64,000 nt of DNA. It comes from a virus. A program made the translations under genes and the position numbers. Position 1 is the stretch's first letter; each line of letters starts with the position of its first letter. The stretch lies in IMG/VR virus record IMGVR_UViG_3300026518_000006, positions 171,594-235,593 of that record. The stretch is one strand, 5' to 3'. The notes under the pieces are model-generated. The model did not search any database. It saw only the letters and a list, made by a program, of their open reading frames with translations, and was not told where the DNA came from. Of the stretch, positions 9,380-16,709 are shown piece after piece.

Positions 9380-9754
9380 TTAATCATAAAGAGTTTTGAA
9401 CTCTTCAATTTGTGGGTCTTTCATAAGCTCAAGATATTCTATTGCCGTTTCTATATTAATATTATAATATCTGCTTATATTTTCTAATAGTTTATTGTTC
9501 AACTTTTCTTTTTTCTGAGGTTGAATAAATTTTATCTTGCCCTTGAGTAGCTGTTTGGCAATATCATACTGAATGTTCAATGGAATTTCATTATAATATC
9601 TATTAATAATATTCCCTACAAATACCGACTGTGGATTATTACTCAAATATCTACAAAAGAAAAAAGAATTTATACTCATCTTTTCTTCATATGTTGGTTG
9701 ATAATCACTAAGAATAGATGTCATAATCTTGTATGGGTTTGGTTTTTTTGCCAT
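9380..9754 (-). CDS. Probable clamp-loader A subunit (T4 gp62-like)
   Basis: Product of about 124 residues. The pattern 'NSFFFCRYLSNNPQ', 'NIINRYYNEIPLNIQYDIAKQLL' and a C-terminal 'ISRYYNINIETAIEYLELM' resembles the phage clamp-loader A subunit family, where a small helical protein completes the gp44/62 loader. An AAGGA stands six bases before the ATG at 9754; a GTG one codon earlier is possible. It is separated from the gp44-like gene (49321) but lies beside the helicase. Assignment is by pattern only. Confidence 0.5.
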   Translation of the reverse strand: MAKKPNPYKIMTSILSDYQPTYEEKMSINSFFFCRYLSNNPQSVFVGNIINRYYNEIPLNIQYDIAKQLLKGKIKFIQPQKKEKLNNKLLENISRYYNINIETAIEYLELMKDPQIEEFKTLYD

Positions 9755-9807
9755 CACATTCCTTTTTTAAAATTAATGTATTTTACTATCTTAAAATCAA
9801 GATAACC

Positions 9808-10144
9808 TTAAAAGGTTTCTTCAATAAATATCACATCTGTATATATAGTATTATTTGGAAATTTCATAACTATCAGATTGTTTTTATCAAAATTCCCAAT
9901 ATAGTTATCTACTTCTTCCCCATATATAAGGTAGTTTTGTTCTTAATTTAAGTTCATTTTCAATATCTTTATATTCTATTTTCTTCACTTTACAAAATCC
10001 TTTTCTGAAATATGTTTGAGCGAGTTTTGATTCGGGCGAAGTGCCTATAAACGCCTCTTCTTTAGTTTTAATACTTATGGCTCTAATTAAATAGTAATTA
10101 TTAGTCATATATGGACTTTCCATAAGCTTTAACGCACATATCAT
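9808..10144 (-). pseudogene. Unknown small protein, apparent frameshift near 9925
   Basis: The intact reading begins MICALKLMESPYMTNNYY and stops early at '...LPYIWGRSR'. One frame over, the next codons give 'YGEEVDNYIGNFDKNNLIVM' and continue in good coding sequence to a stop at 9808. A single-base change in the TATATATGGGG stretch would join the two into about 111 residues. It may be a sequencing error or genuine decay. The gene overlaps its upstream neighbour by 4 bases. Confidence 0.5.
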
Positions 10145-10377
10145 ATTAAAAACTCCGCATTTTCATTTTTAAAATTTTCCAACCTCTCTTTAAGTATCTC
10201 CAACATTTTATTTTCATAACTCCACTGTTTTTTTGCTTGGTTTAACCTTTCTTCATCAGAAGTATATCTCATTATGCTATCATAATATTCCAATGCACTA
10301 TATGTCTGATTTATAGAATTTTCTATATCAGCTAAAGTCTTGTTAAAATCTGCTTTAGTGAGTGGTCTTGTACTCAT
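10141..10377 (-). CDS. Small helical protein with variant C-terminal tag (AEFLI)
   Basis: The product has 78 residues, mostly charged helix ('LADIENSINQTYSALEYYDSIM'), likely a short coiled coil. It ends NENAEFLI, a loose version of the shared C-terminal signature found on many small proteins here. It is the third gene of a run of minus-strand small genes with 4-base or short spacings. Confidence 0.55.
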   Translation of the reverse strand: MSTRPLTKADFNKTLADIENSINQTYSALEYYDSIMRYTSDEERLNQAKKQWSYENKMLEILKERLENFKNENAEFLI

Positions 10378-10390
10378 TTTAATCCCTTTA

Positions 10391-10738
10391 TTATACCCAA
10401 TATTCAGGAAACTTTTTTATGTGTGCTTTTATTTCCCTTTTTATTTGTTCGGGAACTTTGGCGTTTTTGTTTGCTGTTATAATATTATGGTAATATTTAA
10501 ACAAATCCACTTTATTAGTGTATAAATTTTCCATATCAGTATTAAAAGTCATATAAAATATCTTTTCAGAGCGTCTATTTAAATCCCTAAAGCCATATCT
10601 ATATGAATATGGTTTAGGGTAAGTACTAATATTCTCAATATCTTCGACTATATATATTCTATATCCAACTTTAGTTTGAGAACTTCGTATAGCATATATT
10701 TTTTGCCCAAGCTCCAATTTTTCATCGGCTTTTATCAT
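10391..10738 (-). CDS. Small protein with SH3-like start and C-terminal tag FPEYWV
   Basis: The product has 115 residues. The start 'ELGQKIYAIRSSQTKVGYRIYIVEDIE' is beta-rich and resembles SH3-like barrels. The last residues are KKFPEYWV, a clear member of the C-terminal tag set. The ribosome binding site is AAGGATTTG. Function unknown. Confidence 0.6.
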   Translation of the reverse strand: MIKADEKLELGQKIYAIRSSQTKVGYRIYIVEDIENISTYPKPYSYRYGFRDLNRRSEKIFYMTFNTDMENLYTNKVDLFKYYHNIITANKNAKVPEQIKREIKAHIKKFPEYWV

Positions 10739-10747
10739 AACAAATCC

Positions 10748-11020
10748 TTATACAAATAATTCAGGAAATATCTCTTGATATCTCATACAACTCTCTTCTA
10801 AAAATTTTAGGTTCGATGGATTTTCTGTGAGTGTAAATCCAAAAACCTTGTATGCAATATACTCTTCCAAAACATCTAAAAATAAACTTTGGGATATAGT
10901 TAATTTTTTAGAGTGTGACAGCATACCTTCACTTATGTATTGCTCTACCTGCTTTTTAACTTCAGGGTCATAACAAAACTCATCTCCAAGAGGGTCATTC
11001 ATTTCGTTTTGATAATCCAT
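10748..11020 (-). CDS. Small protein with C-terminal tag FPELFV
   Basis: The product has 90 residues with helical content ('SQSLFLDVLEEYIAYKVFG') and ends EIFPELFV. It directly abuts the upstream gene, suggesting translational coupling. No domain recognised. Confidence 0.6.
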   Translation of the reverse strand: MDYQNEMNDPLGDEFCYDPEVKKQVEQYISEGMLSHSKKLTISQSLFLDVLEEYIAYKVFGFTLTENPSNLKFLEESCMRYQEIFPELFV

Positions 11021-11593
11021 TTATTCGAGTCCAAGATAAGATAGTCTTTCCTCTGCATCAATGAGCTTAATGTAATCTTCTTGAGATAACTTATAGTCAT
11101 TCAAAGTGGAAATTAACTTTCTCTTTTCCTCTTCAGATTTACCAACAACATTTATTTCGTCTAATTTCCTACAAAAATAATTGTAATCTTTTGACAACTT
11201 TGAAGTAATATTTTTAAGCTTGTTATATTCGGCTATAACCGCTCTCCCTGTCATTGGGTTATCTTCTATTTTTAAAAACAGTCTAATGTTAATATCTCCT
11301 GTTCTATCGAAATCATTACTATAATCTATATAGTATTTTCCTAAGAAGTACTCTCTACTTTCTTGAGAGATATCATCAAAATCATACCAATTGTAATACA
11401 TTTCACCATCAGCTTCATCATATCCTTCATCAACAATATTTCTAATATCTCTATAATCACCGTGGTTATTTGAAAACCCAAAATCAGTGAGAATATTAAA
11501 AAAATGCCCCTTATGACCATAGTGTAGGTCTGCCAAAAACTCAATAACTGCTTTAAAATCCTCTTGCTTGGTTAAATCATATGTTCCTACCAT
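11021..11593 (-). CDS. Unknown phage protein
   Basis: The product has 190 residues, rich in Asp, Tyr and Phe ('EMYYNWYDFDDISQESREYF'), with a helical C-terminal half ending LSYLGLE. It lacks the C-terminal tag of its neighbours. A GGAGAT ribosome binding site precedes the ATG. I see no family signature. Confidence 0.6.
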   Translation of the reverse strand: MVGTYDLTKQEDFKAVIEFLADLHYGHKGHFFNILTDFGFSNNHGDYRDIRNIVDEGYDEADGEMYYNWYDFDDISQESREYFLGKYYIDYSNDFDRTGDINIRLFLKIEDNPMTGRAVIAEYNKLKNITSKLSKDYNYFCRKLDEINVVGKSEEEKRKLISTLNDYKLSQEDYIKLIDAEERLSYLGLE

Positions 11594-11605
11594 AATACAT
11601 CTCCT

Positions 11606-11824
11606 TTATTCATCTATATAATCTGCATCGTGTCCGTGTCTTCGCATATCCCGCACTACTTTTCTGTGAAAGTTTGGGTCTGTTGAAGTACAACCAAAAT
11701 TGATTGTGTTTCCATTTTCATCACGCCACAAATCACCGTGTTTAGCGTGCCTTACCTTTTTATACCCGTGTTTAGTGGATAGTGCCTCTAATTTTTTGAT
11801 GGCTGTTGAGAGTTTCAAATGCAA
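11606..11824 (-). CDS. HicA-like small RNA-binding-fold protein
   Basis: The 72 residues follow the HicA/YcfA pattern: a first helix 'IKKLEALSTKHGYKKVR', a His-Gly-Asp strand 'AKHGDLWRDENGNTINFG', then a second helix with HRKVVRDMRRHG. HicA toxins are mRNA interferases using a His in this strand. No HicB partner is adjacent (the 96-residue gene downstream on the same strand is not HicB-like), so it may be a solitary derivative rather than a toxin. Confidence 0.45.
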   Translation of the reverse strand: MHLKLSTAIKKLEALSTKHGYKKVRHAKHGDLWRDENGNTINFGCTSTDPNFHRKVVRDMRRHGHDADYIDE

Positions 11825-11917
11825 CCCTTTTGTGGTAATATAATAGTATAGTGTAAAATTATTTAAAATAAACTTAAATTATAGAGGGGATGTTGGGATT
11901 GGGAAAAGCCGATTGGC

Positions 11918-12208
11918 TTAACCCAAGATAATTTCTTGTTTTGGTACTTCAATACCTGAGATTTGTTGTAGATAGCCCTGAAGAAGGTCGTTATTTTCAG
12001 CTTCAACAGAACATAAAATATGTTCGTTTTTCAGCTCTAATTCAGGCACATTTTGACCGATATGTGCTTCCAAGAATGGAGTTAAAAGGAATGGATTTCC
12101 ATTACCACCTTGGATGCTGTACGGTTTTTTAATAACAATGCCACTATTGGTCTGCTCTGTGTCGCCTATTAAGATTACATTGTTTGTTAAAACAGTGATT
12201 TTATTCAT
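11918..12208 (-). CDS. Conserved-looking phage protein, beta-rich
   Basis: The product has 96 residues: 'VILIGDTEQTNSGIVIKKPY', 'GGNGNPFLLTPFLEAHIGQ', 'HILCSVEAENNDLLQGYLQQ'. This pattern, a small beta-barrel start and a Gln-rich helix, resembles an unnamed family common in T4-like marine phages, which I recall but cannot verify. It overlaps the 95-residue gene by one base. Confidence 0.6.
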   Translation of the reverse strand: MNKITVLTNNVILIGDTEQTNSGIVIKKPYSIQGGNGNPFLLTPFLEAHIGQNVPELELKNEHILCSVEAENNDLLQGYLQQISGIEVPKQEIILG

Positions 12209-12495
12209 TATCTTATAGCTTTTTCTTCTTTTTCTTCTTTTTCTTCTTCATACTCAGGAGTAACTTCAGTAAATGTGCCTGTTCTTGACAACAGAAAATT
12301 AACAAGATACTGTACAGCATAAGTTAAATCCCGTATTTCAAGTTTTTTTGCTCCAATTTTATCATTGATTTCAATGGCTTGAGTAAAAGCATTTTTACTT
12401 TCTTCGTCAAGTGAATTAAATAAATATTGTTTATTATCAATATTTACAATTTTTTGTTCTGCTTCTTGCTCAGTTTGTGGATTTGGTAGTGTCAT
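12208..12495 (-). CDS. Conserved phage protein with acidic KEE-repeat tail
   Basis: The product has 95 residues. A helical centre ('LDEESKNAFTQAIEINDKIG', 'LTYAVQYLVNFLLSRTG') is followed by a tail of EEKEEKEEK encoded by repeated TTC/TTT triplets on the plus strand. It is paired with the downstream gene by a one-base overlap. Function unknown; probably expressed divergently from the thymidylate-synthase operon. Confidence 0.55.
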   Translation of the reverse strand: MTLPNPQTEQEAEQKIVNIDNKQYLFNSLDEESKNAFTQAIEINDKIGAKKLEIRDLTYAVQYLVNFLLSRTGTFTEVTPEYEEEKEEKEEKAIR

Positions 12496-12630
12496 AACTT
12501 TCCTTTTATTTTATTTTATTTTATTTTATACCATTATCTTTAATATAAACTTAAATCATATTTTAAAACATAATAGTTTAAGTTATAATTAAATCCTTTA
12601 AGGTAAAATAGCAGATAAAAAAGGATGTAA

Positions 12631-13437
12631 GTGATAGAGAAAAGTGAAAAACAATATCTCGATATTATGAGAGATATTCTTGATAATGGTGAGATAAAAG
12701 ACACTAGAAACGGCAGAACCAAATCTATATTTGGCGCACAAATTCGTGTCACAGAGTTAAAAGAGGGTAGATTCCCCCTTATGACTTCACGAAAAAACTT
12801 CTATAAAGGCATTGCGGGTGAGTGGAGTGCTTTCCTAAATCAACCAAAAACAATCGAAGACTTCAGAAGCAGAGGGTGTAATTATTGGGATTTATGGGGT
12901 AATGAAGATGGGTCTATAAACATTGATTATGGCAACGCTTGGTCGGCTTTTGATGGTGATGAAAACTATAATCAAATTGAGTATGTGTTAAATCTGTTGA
13001 AAAATGACCCGAATTCAAGACGAATTATTTTTACAGGTTGGAACCCAAAGAACATTATAGATGATACTTTAAATTTACCTTGCTGTCATCATACATATCA
13101 ATTTGTAGTTTCTGAGGGAAAATACCTAAATTTAAAATGGATTCAAAGAAGTGTTGATTGGGCGTTAGGCAACAATTTAACCTTAGCTTCACTGATGTTA
13201 TTGAGTTTTGCACGGGCTTCAGGTTATGAAGTTGGGGAAATTCTAATGGATTATACAGATGTACACATTTACGAAGAACATTGGGAAAATGCTCGAAAAC
13301 AAATTGAAGCCGAAACATTTAGATTTCCAACTTTCGCCGATACTATATCTAACGATATTTATGCTTTTAATAAAGATATGATAAATCTTCAAAACTATCA
13401 ATATAGTGATAGTATCAAATATACACTAAAGGCTTAA
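12631..13437 (+). CDS. Thymidylate synthase / pyrimidine hydroxymethylase family protein
   Basis: The 268 residues match the length of ThyA. Hallmarks: 'FPLMTSRKNFYKGIAGEWSAFL', catalytic Cys at about 152 in 'LPCCHHTYQF', 'WIQRSVD', and 'TDVHIYEEH'. In thymidylate synthase the segment after QRS-D reads LGLPFNIAS, whose Asn selects dUMP; here it is 'LGNNLTLAS', with Thr (about 184) at that place. T4 dCMP hydroxymethylase has Asp there. The enzyme could therefore make dTMP or a hydroxymethylated pyrimidine. The start is a GTG behind AAAAGGATG. MazG-type and dNMP-kinase genes follow in the same operon. Confidence 0.8.
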   Translation: MIEKSEKQYLDIMRDILDNGEIKDTRNGRTKSIFGAQIRVTELKEGRFPLMTSRKNFYKGIAGEWSAFLNQPKTIEDFRSRGCNYWDLWGNEDGSINIDYGNAWSAFDGDENYNQIEYVLNLLKNDPNSRRIIFTGWNPKNIIDDTLNLPCCHHTYQFVVSEGKYLNLKWIQRSVDWALGNNLTLASLMLLSFARASGYEVGEILMDYTDVHIYEEHWENARKQIEAETFRFPTFADTISNDIYAFNKDMINLQNYQYSDSIKYTLKA

Positions 13438-13438
13438 A

Positions 13439-13816
13439 ATGATTGTAGGAATGTTACTTATAGACCAAGACGATATATATGTTAGAGAGGATGGCTCTTT
13501 ACCAAAAAGACCCGCTTTTGATAAAGGCTTATTATTGGGTGTTGCTACTAATCAAGTTGGTATTTGTAGTGATAACACAAAAAAGGATTTTCCCCCATCA
13601 CTATTAAAGGTTATGAAAGATATAACAAATTCAGACAAAGGTGATTTGGCAATGAGTCCTGACAAGATAGATAAAAATGCCCATCTATTAATAATTAGTA
13701 GAAGTAGCGACAGTGGACTTGGGGGTAAGAAATTTCGTTTTGATAAATTCAAACGATTAGTATCTATGTATAGCCTTGAAATTTGGGTTAGAGATTATGA
13801 GAAGGAGATAAAATGA
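13439..13816 (+). CDS. Unknown protein, possibly a diverged dihydrofolate-reductase-like fold
   Basis: The product has 125 residues starting 'MIVGMLLIDQDDIYVREDGSLP', which loosely recalls the DHFR opening with its DG-x-LP loop, followed by 'PAFDKGLLLGVATNQVGICS'. It lies one base after the ThyA-like gene, where phages often keep frd. It is shorter than DHFR (about 160) and lacks other motifs, so the resemblance is weak. Confidence 0.45.
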   Translation: MIVGMLLIDQDDIYVREDGSLPKRPAFDKGLLLGVATNQVGICSDNTKKDFPPSLLKVMKDITNSDKGDLAMSPDKIDKNAHLLIISRSSDSGLGGKKFRFDKFKRLVSMYSLEIWVRDYEKEIK

Positions 13817-14037
13817 CACCACCTATAAATGCCCCTGAAGATAAGAATATCGAGTATGATGATTTAAGCTCTGATGGGAAAATGATTGTAAGTATTTTTG
13901 AAGAGAGTAGAAAAATAGACACATATATGAGCCAATCAGAATATGGTAGATTTATTAAACATATGTCGTTTTCAGAGCGTGAAAAACTAATTACAGAAAT
14001 GTTATTTAAAATAAAACTTGAAAAGGAAAGTAGATGA
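13813..14037 (+). CDS. Small unknown protein in nucleotide operon
   Basis: The product has 74 residues, helical, charged ('MSQSEYGRFIKHMSFSEREK'). It overlaps both neighbours by 4 bases, so it is translationally coupled within the nucleotide-metabolism operon. No family recognised. Confidence 0.55.
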   Translation: MTPPINAPEDKNIEYDDLSSDGKMIVSIFEESRKIDTYMSQSEYGRFIKHMSFSEREKLITEMLFKIKLEKESR

Positions 14038-14594
14038 ATTTTACAACAAAAGAACTTGAAGAACTAACAGAAATGTGGCTTAGAGATAGAAAGATTACAA
14101 TCAATGGGGTCACTAATAGCCAAATTATTAAATTTTTAGAAGAATTTGGGGAAACTGCGTTAGGTATTTTACAAAAAGATAGTAATGAAATTAAAGATGG
14201 TTTAGGGGATATGGCTGTTGTTATGACTGCTATTACAGGGCTTATTATCCGTGATACTCCTGAATTGTCTAAAAATGGTGTGCCGAACATTTTAGATGTA
14301 TATATAGAAAAAGACTATAGAAACCACTCTATTGAAACACCCGAAAGACAAGTGTTAAAGCTCATTGTATCGCTTGGAAAGACTTGTGGGTATATTGCAC
14401 GGGGTAAGAACGAAGAAGCCTTTAAAATGCTTTCTGAGAACTTTGACAATATTGCACTGTTGGCTATCGCAAACGGATTTGATATTAATGAGAGTTGGAA
14501 TATTGCTTATAATGAAATAAAAGACCGAAAGGGATTTTTAAACGAAGATGGGATTTTTATCAAACAGTCTGATATTGATGAAGGAAAAGCATAA
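14034..14594 (+). CDS. MazG-like nucleotide pyrophosphohydrolase
   Basis: The product has 186 residues. An EExxE-type helix 'IIKFLEEFGETALGILQKD' followed by 'GLGDMAVVMTAITGL' gives the E-E-x-x-E...E-x-x-D metal-binding pattern of all-alpha NTP pyrophosphatases (MazG/dUTPase group). A second partly similar segment, 'QVLKLIVSLGKTCGYIARGK', suggests a tandem helical domain. Next to a pyrimidine-modifying enzyme and a dNMP kinase it may hydrolyse dCTP or dUTP to keep the pool for modified nucleotides, which is inference. Confidence 0.65.
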   Translation: MNFTTKELEELTEMWLRDRKITINGVTNSQIIKFLEEFGETALGILQKDSNEIKDGLGDMAVVMTAITGLIIRDTPELSKNGVPNILDVYIEKDYRNHSIETPERQVLKLIVSLGKTCGYIARGKNEEAFKMLSENFDNIALLAIANGFDINESWNIAYNEIKDRKGFLNEDGIFIKQSDIDEGKA

Positions 14595-15208
14595 TGGAAA
14601 AGACTATCATTTTAATCAACGGAAAAAAACGAAGTGGTAAAGATTTTAGTGCGGATATACTGCAAGATAAGTTGAGTAGTTTAGGAGGAGCAGATAAGAT
14701 TTCTTTTGCTACTCCACTTAAACAAATTATAGCTGATACATTCAATATACCTATGGAAGACTTAGAAACCTTTAAAAATGATGTGAATGGTTATGGTATT
14801 GAGTGTAAAGCCTACCCGAACAATCAGCCTGAAGTGACATTTTTATACACAAATTTCAGAACTATTTTGCAAAGATTTGGTACAGAAGGTATGAAGCCTG
14901 TGTTCGGGAAAAGTGTTTGGGCGGATATCACCTATAAGAACTCCATTGAAAGTGACAGTAAATATATCATTATACCTGATTTTAGATTTTATGTAGAACA
15001 CGATGTTTTTTATAAACCATTTAAAGAGGGGAAAATAAAGCTTGTCACCCTAAAAATAGAAAACAGTGATGTGGAGGTTGATGATGCTCACGCTTCTGAA
15101 AAAGAACTTGATGATTTCCACTTTGATTATATTATAGATAATACAGGATATACAGAGCATCTGCCTGAGTATTTGGACAGCTTTATAGATACCCATTTAA
15201 AAGATTAA
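14594..15208 (+). CDS. Deoxynucleoside monophosphate kinase (T4 gp1-like)
   Basis: The product has 204 residues. The P-loop is 'INGKKRSGKDFSADIL' near residues 8-23, the atypical form used by T4 gp1, followed by 'FATPLKQIIADTFNI', 'ILQRFGTEGMKPVFGKSVWAD' and 'YIIIPDFRF'. gp1 phosphorylates dTMP, dGMP and hydroxymethyl-dCMP. It starts on the last base of the MazG-like gene. Its presence with a ThyA-family enzyme fits synthesis of ordinary or modified pyrimidine nucleotides. Confidence 0.8.
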   Translation: MEKTIILINGKKRSGKDFSADILQDKLSSLGGADKISFATPLKQIIADTFNIPMEDLETFKNDVNGYGIECKAYPNNQPEVTFLYTNFRTILQRFGTEGMKPVFGKSVWADITYKNSIESDSKYIIIPDFRFYVEHDVFYKPFKEGKIKLVTLKIENSDVEVDDAHASEKELDDFHFDYIIDNTGYTEHLPEYLDSFIDTHLKD

Positions 15209-15219
15209 TTTTTAATTTT

Positions 15220-15227
15220 TATAAATA
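15220..15227 (+). promoter_or_regulatory. T4-type late promoter TATAAATA
   Basis: A perfect late box lies 28 bases before the GTG start of the ferritin-like gene, with AAGGGGA as ribosome binding site. The sequence around it matches the box at 358 (ATTT-TATAAATAA..., then CCATAAGG or CCTTATAAGG). Confidence 0.75.
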
Positions 15228-15254
15228 ACATAATAACCTTATAAGGGGACTACA

Positions 15255-15740
15255 GTGGGTATCAAGTACCAATTAAAATTAAATGAAATGCTTGGAAAAT
15301 TATTGACTAATGAGATTTCAGCAAGTTCAATGTATGTTGAGGCTTCAGGATATATAACGGATATTACTCTTTCAAAAGAAATTTTGACACACGCTGAAGA
15401 AGAATTTGGTCATTTTCAAAAACTTATGAAATTTTGTATTAATCACGGACTAAAAACAAATTATGATTTTGACAGAACTGTGATTAAGAAAGTTCCAAAG
15501 AATAAAAAGCAGATAATCAAGTTGATTCAAAATCTTGAGCAACAAGCAATACAAGATTATAAAGAGGCTACTATTTTTGCAAGACAAAATAATGATATCG
15601 AAGCTGAAGCATTATTTACTGAAATAATGAATGATGAGATAGAGCACTTTGATGATTTAGCACAAGAAACAGGTCAAACAAGAAGATTGGGCGAAGGTTT
15701 TAAAAACTTTAAAGCTCAATTTGAAAAGATTGAGGACTAA
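15255..15740 (+). CDS. Ferritin-like diiron protein, late expressed
   Basis: The product has 161 residues in a four-helix pattern. Candidate iron ligands are Glu20 in 'LLTNEISASSMYVEA', the E-E-E-x-x-H of 'HAEEEFGHFQKLM' (about 48-53), Glu in 'EQQAIQDYKEA', and 'MNDEIEHFDDLA' with E-x-x-H. This is the bacterioferritin/Dps-like arrangement. The late promoter and own terminator (15733) make it a single-gene late unit, so it may be packaged in or used to build the virion. Iron content is inferred. Confidence 0.75.
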   Translation: MGIKYQLKLNEMLGKLLTNEISASSMYVEASGYITDITLSKEILTHAEEEFGHFQKLMKFCINHGLKTNYDFDRTVIKKVPKNKKQIIKLIQNLEQQAIQDYKEATIFARQNNDIEAEALFTEIMNDEIEHFDDLAQETGQTRRLGEGFKNFKAQFEKIED

Positions 15741-15766
15741 TCAATTACCTTCGGTTAGTCCTTTTT
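15733..15766 (+). terminator. Intrinsic terminator after the ferritin-like gene
   Basis: AGGACTAA and TTAGTCCT form an 8-bp stem around a smaller ACC-TTC-GGT hairpin, followed by TTTT. The first arm overlaps the stop codon. Confidence 0.7.
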
Positions 15767-15778
15767 AGTACTTAATTA

Positions 15779-15937
15779 TTAGTCGTAGTGCTCAACCTTT
15801 TTCATCTTCTTTCTGTTGTATCTCTTTTTGTTTTGTGTGTTTCGGATAGTCCCTATCTGACACTCACCACGAATACCTGCTAAAATATTCAAATCCCTTG
15901 GTTTAACAGTCTTTTTATTTTTCTTTTTCTTAGCCAT
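15779..15937 (-). CDS. Very basic 52-residue protein
   Basis: Starts MAKKKKNKKTVKPRD at the ATG at 15937 (AAAGGATTGAAA leader). More than a third of residues are Lys or Arg; one Cys. It is preceded by both a late box (15955) and an early sigma-70 promoter (15968), so it could be made at both stages. Probably nucleic-acid binding; no family recognised. Confidence 0.55.
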   Translation of the reverse strand: MAKKKKNKKTVKPRDLNILAGIRGECQIGTIRNTQNKKRYNRKKMKKVEHYD

Positions 15938-15954
15938 TTTCAATCCTTTTATAA

Positions 15955-15962
15955 TATTTATA
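15955..15962 (-). promoter_or_regulatory. T4-type late promoter (minus strand)
   Basis: TATTTATA on the plus strand reads TATAAATA on the minus strand, 18 bases before the ATG at 15937. It is nested just downstream of the early promoter at 15968. Confidence 0.55.
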
Positions 15963-15967
15963 AGACT

Positions 15968-15996
15968 ATTATACAATAATCTTTGAAAGAAGTCAA
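15968..15996 (-). promoter_or_regulatory. Early sigma-70 promoter, family copy 1
   Basis: On the minus strand: TTGACT, 17 bases, TATAAT. The perfect boxes and the shared spacer (...AAAGATTATTG) recur at eight other sites. It follows the palindromic terminator at 16038. Confidence 0.85.
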
Positions 15997-16037
15997 GGAT
16001 TTTTGTGTATTTTTTGAGTATTTTGAGGACTTTTAAA

Positions 16038-16064
16038 GATTTTACTTTTTTAAAAAGTAAAATC
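16038..16064. terminator. Palindromic terminator, family copy 2
   Basis: GATTTTACTTTTT / AAAAAGTAAAATC self-complementary 27-mer, ending the minus-strand unit that starts further right and lying directly before the early promoter at 15968. Confidence 0.7.
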
Positions 16065-16085
16065 TCTTGAAGAGGTGAGAAAAGG

Positions 16086-16457
16086 TTATATCCCGCACTC
16101 AGGGTAACGCTCATATATACTTAGTAGTTTTTCATTTAGGGTATCGACACTTTTTTGTAGGCTTTCGTTTTCTTTCTGTAGAGATTCTATTATGTCTTGA
16201 GAATATTCCACCTCTCCATTTAAATCTTTAATTTCATTGATAGCCACATCTATCTGAAGTTCAAATTCTTTAATTTCTTCATTTGTTTTTTCGATAATAG
16301 AACAAAGTGGACATTCCATACCGTATCCGATAATGGGGTTATGTCTATTGGCAAAATCACCAACACACACCCACAAAAATTCTTCATCTTCCACGATAGA
16401 ATGTAGGTACTCCTCTATCTCTTTGATGTTTGAAGTCAAGTTATATTTGGCTACCAT
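16086..16457 (-). CDS. Coiled-coil protein with CPLC motif and variant C-terminal tag
   Basis: The product has 123 residues. An N-terminal part with 'WVCVGDFANRH' and 'MECPLCSII' could bind a metal. Residues 60-115 form a long heptad coiled coil ('EYSQDIIESLQKENESLQKS'). It ends ERYPECGI, a relaxed version of the PE-type tag. It follows the 80-residue gene without a gap. Confidence 0.6.
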   Translation of the reverse strand: MVAKYNLTSNIKEIEEYLHSIVEDEEFLWVCVGDFANRHNPIIGYGMECPLCSIIEKTNEEIKEFELQIDVAINEIKDLNGEVEYSQDIIESLQKENESLQKSVDTLNEKLLSIYERYPECGI

Positions 16458-16700
16458 TTAATTTATTTCCATCACAATGTTTTGAGGTTCGCTATAGAAT
16501 ACTGCTTTGAATACCTTGATGTTCTTTTTTATTGTGGGGTAGTTCAGCATATATTTAAATACCTCATCTTTAGTAAACAACATTGCTTCTTTAAGGTTTT
16601 CTGTGGTGTCAAAACCACCTGTCGAATCATCAATTGTTTTAAAGAATTTCCCTTCATACTCAATATAAAATAGAATATCTTTGATGTCTGTTTTTCTCAT
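16458..16700 (-). CDS. Small unknown protein
   Basis: The product has 80 residues, mixed alpha/beta ('ILFYIEYEGKFFKTIDDSTG'). Located between the SprT-like gene and the coiled-coil gene in one minus-strand operon. No family recognised. Confidence 0.55.
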   Translation of the reverse strand: MRKTDIKDILFYIEYEGKFFKTIDDSTGGFDTTENLKEAMLFTKDEVFKYMLNYPTIKKNIKVFKAVFYSEPQNIVMEIN

Positions 16701-16709
16701 AATAACTCC

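Noticed and set aside
11606-12208. HicA-like gene plus its downstream neighbour as a toxin-antitoxin pair
   Set aside because: No gene next to it, on either side, has HicB features, and it sits in an ordinary phage operon; solitary HicA-like genes are common in phages.
12502-12532. Run of TTTTA units before the thymidylate-synthase operon as a special regulatory repeat
   Set aside because: In a genome this AT-rich such a run is expected near divergent promoters, and no matching copy occurs at other operons.
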